Source: an uncultured Hyphomicrobiales bacterium (lineage in GTDB: Bacteria > Pseudomonadota > Alphaproteobacteria > Rhizobiales > Beijerinckiaceae). Taken from it: a DNA stretch of 14,375 bases. Of the stretch, positions 8,845 to 14,375 are shown piece by piece. Positions within the stretch are counted from its first letter, which is position 1, and the number at the start of each line of letters is the position of its first letter. The stretch is taken from the NCBI GenBank assembly GCA_903903935.1, contig CAIVAX010000115.1, positions 1-14,375 on the forward strand, given 5' to 3'. The notes beneath the pieces were generated by a model. It was not told the DNA's origin. It did not search any database and worked only from the letters and a program-made list of their open reading frames with translations. Made by a program: the position numbers and the translations under genes.

Positions 8845-10023
8845 CTATTTACCAATTTCTTGCAAAATCGCGACAACCTTGCTCTGATAATCTTGGATCT
8901 CTTCATTCTGCGAGCCAATATAAGCGGCCAGATTTTGCGCATCGACCTCTAAGTCTGGATCATGCGCTTTCACATCCGTGCGCCGACTATTGAGCTTGAG
9001 AGCCAAGGTCAATTTTTCTTGCGTCTCTTGTTTCAAGAGCCAATTGACAAACAGCTTGGCAGCATTGGGATGTGGCGCGCCTTTCATCAAAGTGAGCGCG
9101 CCCACGCCCGGCGTCCAGACTTTGAGCTCTTTCATCTCGACAAAATCATCAAGCTTCACGCCCCTTTGGCCATATTCGAGGAATGTCGCTTTGGGAATGC
9201 CAAAGGCAATGGGATTGCGGCCTGAGGCAATCCAATCCATCTGCTGGCGTGGTTCTTTGGTGATCACGGGCTGCTGATCAACCAGCAATTTGCGGATAAA
9301 CTCTTCGCCATAAACTTGATAGATCGCCGAGAGCGCATTTAGCGAAGCCCCGCCGCGCGGATCCGCCATGGAAATCTTGCCCTTGAATTTAGGCTGCAAG
9401 AGCCCTTTGACGGATTGATCCTCGGGCGTAGAAGCAAATTTACGATTATAGGAGGCAGATGCTGTTTCATAAGCGATGAAGGCGAAGAAATATTCCTTCT
9501 CTTTATCAAGGTAAGAATTTTGAATCCCGCCCAGCCATTTGGTCGAATCCACAACCTCCGGCAACATCAGTAATGGTTTGATGGGATCAAGCGCACCGGC
9601 CTTTTTGAACGCATAGCCGGGCGCATCAAGGCCCCCCACACGCAAATCCCATAAGATCTGGCCCACATCCCGCTCTTTGGAAAAGCGCGGCCAGAAATCG
9701 CGGCTCGCCATAGGCGTAACTTCAAGCTTGATGCCGGGATAATCCTTCTGAAACTCCATCAATTGCACACGCCAATCACGCCCCTGCGGACCCGAAATAA
9801 CCAAAGTCCCTTCCTTATTGGCGGCGGCAACCAGAGCATCCCAACCGGGAACTTGCGACTCTTTCGAGGCGCCCTGCGCATAGGCAGCAGAAAGGCTCAT
9901 CACACTGGCCAGACACAGAGCTGAGAATTTCAATGTAACCGAGGCCATGAAGGAAACACTTGCACTTTGCGACATAGGCTCACACTTCGCCCGATCCGAA
10001 TTGATAATTGCACTGCATGTCAT
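8845..10023 (-). CDS. Periplasmic solute-binding protein SBP2 of an ABC importer (AfuA/COG1840-like)
   Basis: Paralogue of SBP1, 392 aa from the chosen start. A hydrophobic signal core (about residues 30-46) ends S-A-A-Y-A, with cleavage likely after A49. Shared features are IKPLLMLPEV, LQPKFKGKIS then a DPRGGA segment, APHPNAAKLFVNWLL and SRRTDV. Like SBP1 it has no Tyr-Tyr pair, arguing against ferric iron. ATG 10023 has the strongest ribosome site (GGGAGG seven bases away). ATG 10068 would add 15 residues with a poorly spaced GAGG. ATG 9975 or 9948 would give a more ordinary signal-peptide length but weak sites. It is downstream of Rieske A2 by 83 bp on the same strand and converges on permease 2. 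No permease follows in its own operon; the divergent permease 3 is the likely partner. Confidence 0.87.
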   Translation of the reverse strand: MTCSAIINSDRAKCEPMSQSASVSFMASVTLKFSALCLASVMSLSAAYAQGASKESQVPGWDALVAAANKEGTLVISGPQGRDWRVQLMEFQKDYPGIKLEVTPMASRDFWPRFSKERDVGQILWDLRVGGLDAPGYAFKKAGALDPIKPLLMLPEVVDSTKWLGGIQNSYLDKEKEYFFAFIAYETASASYNRKFASTPEDQSVKGLLQPKFKGKISMADPRGGASLNALSAIYQVYGEEFIRKLLVDQQPVITKEPRQQMDWIASGRNPIAFGIPKATFLEYGQRGVKLDDFVEMKELKVWTPGVGALTLMKGAPHPNAAKLFVNWLLKQETQEKLTLALKLNSRRTDVKAHDPDLEVDAQNLAAYIGSQNEEIQDYQSKVVAILQEIGK

Positions 10024-10060
10024 GGCCAGCCCTCCCAGAGCATTTATGGCAGACGGGATT

Positions 10061-10080
10061 TGCCTCATTCTGCCTCATCT
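10061..10080. repeat. Tandem 10-bp repeat in the A2-SBP2 gap
   Basis: TGCCTCATTC is followed directly by TGCCTCATCT. On the minus strand this gives two AATGAGGCA/GATGAGGCA units, the first of which acts as a possible ribosome site for the ATG at 10068. No function is evident beyond that. Confidence 0.4.
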
Positions 10081-10106
10081 TGATTCATGTTGACTGACGC
10101 AAAGCC

Positions 10107-11378
10107 TCATGCCCTTTTCTGGACACGCTCTTTCCAGAATTCCTTATGATCGACCTCGGCAGGAATAACCTCGGAGACCACAACAATAGTGGAGCAATCA
10201 TTCTGTGCCTGTTCGCGGAACACATGAATTGGATCCTTGCCCGCCTGCACGGCGGCAATGCCATTGAGCAAGGTGCGGCGCGCAGCCACAATGCACACAT
10301 CGGTTGAGCCCAAATGCTCCTTGGTGCGATCCACAATCGCGCCCATGCTCTCGGTGGCAAACGCATCATGCACGGGGAAATAATCACCCATGCCTGTATA
10401 ATTGGAGGTCTTCATCAATTCGCGATCCTGCAGATAGCGATTGGAGCGATTGCGCACATGGCGATGATCGGGCGTGCGCTCTGTCTCATGGTGCTTGTCA
10501 TACCGCGAGCGCTCAATCGGGCGGACGCGATTGAAAATGAAATCGAAGCGCAGATTATGCTCATCATCCACCGGCACATGCCAATGCAGAGAATAGCCCT
10601 GACCAACCCGCCCCTCATTGCCAACAATGGCCGCTTTATTGGGCATAATGAAATTTGTGACCCGCAGATATTTGCCCTTCTCGCCAGCATTGCGGATGGA
10701 ATAATTGCGCACACCAAATTCTGTGCGCTCAATCTCCAACTTGGGGCGCGTGTCATCTCTATAATAAGCATCGGCCGATTTATCACTGCCTGGAACCGCC
10801 CGGCTATCGACCGGCGCCATGGGTTTATGCAGATAAGATAGATGCGAGGGGTCAATATTGCCCTCGATTGCTTGCAGCCAATTGCTATCCAAATGCGTCT
10901 TGACGAGGAAGCGATGCTCTTCATCGGCGTTCAAAAATTCATATTCGGGAAACAAAGGGGCGGGATCTTTGCCCAGATAAGCAAAGATCATCCCCGCGCG
11001 CTCAATGCATTTATAAGCGTTATGGTGAATCTCATCCTTATAAGTGCTGTCTTCAGGCTCAGCAGGCTGCTCCAGACAGCGGCCGTTCACATCAAACAGC
11101 CAGCCATGATAGAGGCAGCGCAAGCCGCCATCCTCAATGCGGCCATAGCTCAAATCCGCGCAGCGATGCGGACATAAGATATCCATCAATCCCACACGGC
11201 CTTTGTCATCGCGAAACAAAACGAGATCTTCTCTCAAAATCCGCAGCGGCAGGGGCGCGCTACCAGGAGGCAGATCCTCACTCAGGGCAACGGGATGCCA
11301 ATATTTGCGCATCAGCTCACCGCCCGGCGTGCCTGGGCCTGTATGAGTCAGCAAGTCATTTTCGGCAGGCGAGACCAT
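10107..11378 (-). CDS. Rieske non-haem iron aromatic oxygenase, subfamily A, copy A2
   Basis: Full-length paralogue of A1, 423 aa from ATG 11378. The Rieske ligands are C69-P-H71 and C88-L-Y-H91. The iron site is E172-GNI-D176-PS-H179-LSYL-H184, with D338 in VHDAFATES as the probable third ligand. It resembles phthalate-4,5-dioxygenase and related demethylases more than B1/B2, with the signatures CPHRCADLSYGR and AEPEDSTYK. The open frame extends upstream to 11429, but ATG 11378 is preferred: GAGGGAG lies 9 bases before it and the protein then begins like A1 (ENDLL after five residues). A -35/-10 pair lies about 55 bp upstream. SBP2 follows 83 bp downstream, forming a two-gene oxygenase plus receptor unit, a mirror of the permease 1-A1 unit. 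Substrate and reductase are unknown. Confidence 0.93.
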   Translation of the reverse strand: MVSPAENDLLTHTGPGTPGGELMRKYWHPVALSEDLPPGSAPLPLRILREDLVLFRDDKGRVGLMDILCPHRCADLSYGRIEDGGLRCLYHGWLFDVNGRCLEQPAEPEDSTYKDEIHHNAYKCIERAGMIFAYLGKDPAPLFPEYEFLNADEEHRFLVKTHLDSNWLQAIEGNIDPSHLSYLHKPMAPVDSRAVPGSDKSADAYYRDDTRPKLEIERTEFGVRNYSIRNAGEKGKYLRVTNFIMPNKAAIVGNEGRVGQGYSLHWHVPVDDEHNLRFDFIFNRVRPIERSRYDKHHETERTPDHRHVRNRSNRYLQDRELMKTSNYTGMGDYFPVHDAFATESMGAIVDRTKEHLGSTDVCIVAARRTLLNGIAAVQAGKDPIHVFREQAQNDCSTIVVVSEVIPAEVDHKEFWKERVQKRA

Positions 11379-11420
11379 TTGGCATTTCTCCCTCTCAGCG
11401 CTCATTGACAGTGTGGCGCT

Positions 11421-11428
11421 TGACGTCA
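11421..11428. promoter_or_regulatory. TGACGTCA palindrome at the predicted A2 transcription start
   Basis: A perfect 8-bp palindrome just downstream of the proposed -10 box of the A2 promoter. Position suggests an operator, but eight bases can occur by chance and it is not seen in the other divergent region. Confidence 0.3.
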
Positions 11429-11430
11429 TT

Positions 11431-11460
11431 AATGTAGGAAAGAACCTGCGGGACTGTCAA
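11431..11460 (-). promoter_or_regulatory. Candidate sigma-70-type promoter for Rieske A2
   Basis: On the minus strand TTGACA (11460-11455, perfect -35) is followed after 18 bp by TACATT (11436-11431, 4 of 6 to TATAAT). Transcription would start near 11424, leaving a leader of about 45 bases before ATG 11378. The perfect 8-bp palindrome TGACGTCA lies at the predicted start point, where a repressor could block initiation. Confidence 0.5.
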
Positions 11461-11495
11461 CGAAATCCCGCTTTTCAAATCGAGGGGGGATGAAT

Positions 11496-11532
11496 GCACA
11501 GGCTGAGCACAGGATCAGTATTGGGGATCAGT
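11496..11532. repeat. Direct repeats in the A2/permease 3 divergent region
   Basis: GCACAGG occurs at 11496-11502 and 11507-11513, spaced 11 bp (about one helical turn). GGATCAGT occurs at 11512-11519 and 11525-11532, spaced 13 bp. They lie upstream of permease 3 and could be activator-binding half sites. The hexamer GCACAG also appears at 3155-3160 and inside the palindrome upstream of SBP1 (3495-3500). Confidence 0.35.
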
Positions 11533-11576
11533 GTCGCGAACGCCCATCGCTGCCATTTTGATCGCGTCTTATCATC

Positions 11577-13307
11577 TTGACCCTGACGAAGCCCTCTCCA
11601 GCCAAATCTACCTCCCTCTGGCGCCTCAAGCTGCCCGGGCAAATGGCTGGCGCGCTTTTATTGCTCACGCTGCTTGTGCTGGTGGCCTATCCCTTGGCGC
11701 TGCTCATCTATGGAAGTTTTCTGTCAGACCAACCCGGCCAATCGCACAACCTTAGCCTTAATTCTTGGACCAGCGCTTTGTCGCAACCCGGCATGAGCAC
11801 GGCGCTGATCAATACACTCAAACGTACAGCTATTACTGAAATCATCGCTCTGCCCAGCGCTATTGTGATTGCCTGGCTGGCTGCGCGCACCGATATGCCA
11901 GGGCGACTTTGGCTTGATCGATTGCTCTGGATGGCTTTCTTTTTACCGGCTCTGCCCGTTTTGCTGGGCTGGATTCTTTTATTCGATCCAGATTTCGGAT
12001 TGGCCAATCAGCTCGTGATGAAAGTGTTCGGCTCAACCGAACCCTGGTTCAATATTTATTCCTTCTGGGGCATTGTCTTTGCTCATATGGCCTCGCGCTC
12101 AATTGCGGCCAAATATATTTTTCTGGTTCCCGCCTTTCGTAATTTCGATGGCGCGCTGGAAGAGGCCTCCATCATCGCAGGCTATGGAACCTTGCGCACA
12201 CTGTGGCAAATTGTCGTACCCCTCTTGGTTCCTGCCATAATGGTCACCGCGATCATCTCGCTGGTTCATTCCCTCGAATCCTTCGAGATTGAGCTCATTC
12301 TGGGCGGCCCAATCGACTTTTATGTCTTTTCAACGCGGATCTATCGCCTGATTGAACAATCACCGCCGCTGTTTGGCGCGGCAACAGTTCTGGCACTGGC
12401 TGTTTTATTCTGCATGCTGCCTTTGATGATCTGGCAGCAGCGCATTTTGGCCTCGCGCAATTTCGCCACTGTGACGAGTCATTTTCGCCCCCGCCTTTTG
12501 CGTCTTGGGCGCTGGCGCTGGCCAATCTGCTGTGCACTCGCCTTGGGCGGGCTGATCATCACTCTGGTGCCGACACTCTGCCTAATCATGGGCACATTCA
12601 TGAATCTGTTTGGCAAGTTTGATTTAGAGATTGTCTGGACGCTGGATCATTGGTCGGCCATTTTGAATGATCACGAAACGCTCTCTGGCTTGTTTAACAC
12701 GCTCATCATGGGGCTTGCTGCGGCCGCCCTTGCTCTCGTTTGGTTTCCGGCCATTGCCTATGTCACCGATCGCACCCGCCTGCCCGGACATAGTCTGCTG
12801 GGACTTTTGGCCTGGCTGCCCGCCACCTTGCCGGGAATTATTTTAGGTCTTGGTCTGTTGTGGATGTTTCTCACCACACCCTTATTGCGCGGCCTTTATG
12901 GATCCATTGGCGTGTTGATTCTGGCTGTGCTGATTGCCGCTCTCTCCACCGGCGTGCAATTGATCCGCAGCAATCTGGTGCAAATCAGCCGTGAGCTGGA
13001 AGAAGCCTCTTACATCACCGGCGCCAGCTGGCTGACCACCTTCCGGTTGATCATGATGCCCCTATTGGGGCCTGTTCTGCTCACCGTGGCTTTGCTCACC
13101 TTCAACTCTGCGGCTCGCAATGTGGCAGGCGTTGCCATGCTAGCCACTGCCTCCAATCGCCCCCTCGCTATGTTGCAAGTGGATTATATGGTGGATGGAC
13201 GCTATGAACCTGCAGCCATTGTGGGTGTGTTGATTGTTGCCATGACCCTTGGCATGGCCTTTGTGACGCGCATCCTTGCCAATCGCATCGGCATTCGAAC
13301 CCATTAA
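11577..13307 (+). CDS. ABC transporter permease 3, fused two-domain AfuB/FbpB-like (TTG start)
   Basis: Inner-membrane permease, 576 aa, with two BPD_transp_1 halves and the same plan as permeases 1 and 2. The first hydrophobic helix covers about residues 23-45. EAA loop 1 is E195-E-A197-SIIAG followed by VVPLLVP. EAA loop 2 is E475-E-A477-SYITGA followed by MMPLLGP. It is the most divergent of the three; permeases 1 and 2 share motifs it lacks (such as IMWVHLS, replaced by IVFAHMASRS). The start is uncertain: TTG 11577 is the first usable codon after an in-frame TGA at 11559 and gives a basic leader like permease 2, but no ribosome site is visible. The next choice, ATG 11643, also lacks one and trims the leader to nothing. 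It heads an operon with the LigB homologue and the ATPase, 38 bp before the former. Confidence 0.9.
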   Translation: MTLTKPSPAKSTSLWRLKLPGQMAGALLLLTLLVLVAYPLALLIYGSFLSDQPGQSHNLSLNSWTSALSQPGMSTALINTLKRTAITEIIALPSAIVIAWLAARTDMPGRLWLDRLLWMAFFLPALPVLLGWILLFDPDFGLANQLVMKVFGSTEPWFNIYSFWGIVFAHMASRSIAAKYIFLVPAFRNFDGALEEASIIAGYGTLRTLWQIVVPLLVPAIMVTAIISLVHSLESFEIELILGGPIDFYVFSTRIYRLIEQSPPLFGAATVLALAVLFCMLPLMIWQQRILASRNFATVTSHFRPRLLRLGRWRWPICCALALGGLIITLVPTLCLIMGTFMNLFGKFDLEIVWTLDHWSAILNDHETLSGLFNTLIMGLAAAALALVWFPAIAYVTDRTRLPGHSLLGLLAWLPATLPGIILGLGLLWMFLTTPLLRGLYGSIGVLILAVLIAALSTGVQLIRSNLVQISRELEEASYITGASWLTTFRLIMMPLLGPVLLTVALLTFNSAARNVAGVAMLATASNRPLAMLQVDYMVDGRYEPAAIVGVLIVAMTLGMAFVTRILANRIGIRTH

Positions 13308-13345
13308 GATGATAACCCCATTAGAACAAAATAGAGGAGACAATC

Positions 13346-14242
13346 ATGGCTAAACTCATTGGCGCCCTTGCCATGTCGCACGCCCCGCAATTGATCATGC
13401 CACCAGAAAAATGGCCGGATCTGCCCGCCAGAGCCAAAGGGCCGTTTAACCCCAAAGCGACAATCGCCAGTGAAATCACGCCAGAGGCACATCTGGCCCG
13501 CGCCGCGCAATGCAAAGCGGCCATTGCGGGCCTGCGCGAGAAACTTGAAGCGCTCAATCCCGATGCCGTTATTGTCTTTGGCGATGATCAGCATGAAAAT
13601 ATCTTCGACGATAATATGTCGCCCTTTTGTATTTACACTGCCGAAAAGGTCGCTGCGACCGAACATTTCCTCTATTTGGGCGCTAAAGCCGAAGACCAGA
13701 TGACCCATTATGATGTCCCCGCATTGGCAGGCGACTTGTTGCACCAATTATGGGAGCGGGATTTTGATCTTGCCTGGTCGCGCGAAACACGCGACCCCTG
13801 CGGCTTGGGCCATGCTTTCGGTCGCGCGTTGAAATTTCTGATGCCGACCAAAAAAATCCCGATCGTGCCAATCATGGTCAATACATATTATCCCCCCGCC
13901 CCCAGCGCACGGCGCTGTCTGCGGTTGGGCGAGGCGCTGCGCGCAAGTCTGGAAGCCATTCCCGGCGATCAGCGCATTGTGCTTTTAGCCTCAGGCGGGC
14001 TCAGCCATACGGTGATCGATGAATCATTTGATCACGCCTTCATTGGCGCCTTGTATAATCGCGATGTCACCTATCTCGAAAGCCTGAGCGCTGATCAGAT
14101 GATGTATGGCACATCAGAAATTCGCAATTGGATCATCCTGTCTGGCGCTATGCCTAAAGGCGTCTCGCATGTGGATTATATTCCCTGCTATCGCAATGCT
14201 GATGGCGTGGGCTGTGCCATGGGCTTTGCATCATGGAGCTAA
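13346..14242 (+). CDS. LigB-type class III extradiol ring-cleavage dioxygenase
   Basis: Non-haem Fe(II) enzyme that opens a catechol-type ring beside the hydroxyls; cytoplasmic; 298 aa, close to the length of the LigB catalytic subunit of protocatechuate 4,5-dioxygenase. The LigB fold is marked by SHAP with H12 and GDDQH with H83 as the two expected iron histidines, and E258 in SEIRNW as the expected carboxylate ligand. The catalytic-base histidine is H221 in SGGLSH. Other typical segments are GLGHAF and PIMVNTYYPP. All expected catalytic residues are present. Substrate could be protocatechuate, gallate, 3-O-methylgallate or a related diol; sequence alone does not decide. No separate LigA-type small subunit is visible. 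ATG 13346 has a strong GAGGAGA ribosome site. It sits between permease 3 and the ATPase gene, overlapping the latter by 10 bp, so uptake and ring opening are probably expressed together. Confidence 0.9.
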   Translation: MAKLIGALAMSHAPQLIMPPEKWPDLPARAKGPFNPKATIASEITPEAHLARAAQCKAAIAGLREKLEALNPDAVIVFGDDQHENIFDDNMSPFCIYTAEKVAATEHFLYLGAKAEDQMTHYDVPALAGDLLHQLWERDFDLAWSRETRDPCGLGHAFGRALKFLMPTKKIPIVPIMVNTYYPPAPSARRCLRLGEALRASLEAIPGDQRIVLLASGGLSHTVIDESFDHAFIGALYNRDVTYLESLSADQMMYGTSEIRNWIILSGAMPKGVSHVDYIPCYRNADGVGCAMGFASWS

Positions 14243-14375
14243 ATTCATCGCCCGAACCTCTGCTGAGCCTGCGCGGTCTAACCAAGCGCTATGGCTCTTT
14301 TGCGGCCGTCGATCAGATTGATCTCGATATCCGCAAAGGCGAGGTTTTTGCGCTTCTGGGCCCCAGCGGCTGCGG
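14233..14375 (+). CDS. ABC transporter ATP-binding protein (5' part only)
   Basis: N-terminal 47 residues of an ABC ATPase that energises an importer on the cytoplasmic face of the membrane. The A-loop region reads LTKRYGSFAAVD with the aromatic tyrosine that stacks on adenine. The sequence then runs GEVFALLGPSGCG, the first half of the Walker A motif, where the window ends. This form fits the PotA/FbpC-type ATPases that work with fused AfuB-like permeases. ATG 14233 overlaps the end of the LigB gene by 10 bp in another frame, implying translational coupling; no strong ribosome site is seen. It is the only ATPase gene in the window and may serve permeases 1-3. Confidence 0.9.
   Translation, partial: MELNSSPEPLLSLRGLTKRYGSFAAVDQIDLDIRKGEVFALLGPSGC

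Noticed and set aside
8845..10023. Ferric-iron-binding protein (fbpA/afuA) as a firm gene name
   Set aside because: Family resemblance alone does not set the ligand; the Tyr-Tyr pair is absent and the context is aromatic catabolism.
11379..11429. Upstream extension of Rieske A2 by 17 residues
   Set aside because: The internal ATG 11378 has a strong ribosome site and aligns with the start of A1; the extension would cover the leader of the predicted promoter.
1..14375. Mobile elements, CRISPR arrays, tRNA or rRNA genes
   Set aside because: No transposase or integrase motifs, regularly spaced repeats, or cloverleaf or rRNA signatures were recognised on either strand.

Overview
The window looks like part of an aromatic-compound (catabolic) island from a proteobacterium, most likely an alphaproteobacterium. 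That assignment is inferred from gene content, moderate G+C (low-to-mid 50s % from a few lines counted by hand) and gene style; no marker gene fixes the taxon. Coding density is high. No rRNA, tRNA, transposase, integrase or CRISPR array was seen. The window cuts genes at both ends: a Rieske oxygenase on the left and an ABC ATPase on the right.

Layout, left to right. (1) A minus-strand pair, read right to left: a fused two-domain ABC permease at 2973-1244, broken by a one-base frameshift in a T5 run, then Rieske oxygenase A1 from 1221 to beyond base 1. (2) A 572-bp divergent intergenic region (2974-3545) with several inverted and direct repeats. (3) A plus-strand operon: solute-binding protein SBP1 (3546-4703), Rieske oxygenases B1 (4712-5869) and B2 (5925-7073), and intact permease 2 (7081-8817). 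(4) A minus-strand pair: Rieske oxygenase A2 (11378-10107), then solute-binding protein SBP2 (10023-8845). (5) A 198-bp divergent control region (11379-11576) with a recognisable minus-strand promoter. (6) A plus-strand operon: permease 3 (11577-13307), a LigB-type class III extradiol ring-cleavage dioxygenase (13346-14242) and, overlapping it by 10 bp, the start of an ABC ATPase (14233 onward).

The window therefore holds four Rieske non-haem iron oxygenases in two subfamilies (A on minus, B on plus), three paralogous AfuB/FbpB-like permeases of nearly equal length (576, 578, 576 aa once the frameshift is repaired), two paralogous periplasmic binding proteins, one ring-cleavage enzyme and a single ATPase. 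A reasonable reading is a duplicated uptake-plus-oxidation system. Binding proteins and permeases would import aromatic or methoxy-aromatic acids, Rieske enzymes would hydroxylate or O-demethylate them to a catechol-type diol, and the LigB homologue would open the ring. The binding proteins belong to a superfamily often labelled ferric-iron transport, but neither has the Tyr-Tyr pair typical of FbpA-type Fe(III) binding. That, with the enzyme context, favours an organic substrate. No Rieske reductase, ferredoxin, LigA-type subunit or regulator gene is visible; they must lie outside the window or elsewhere in the genome.
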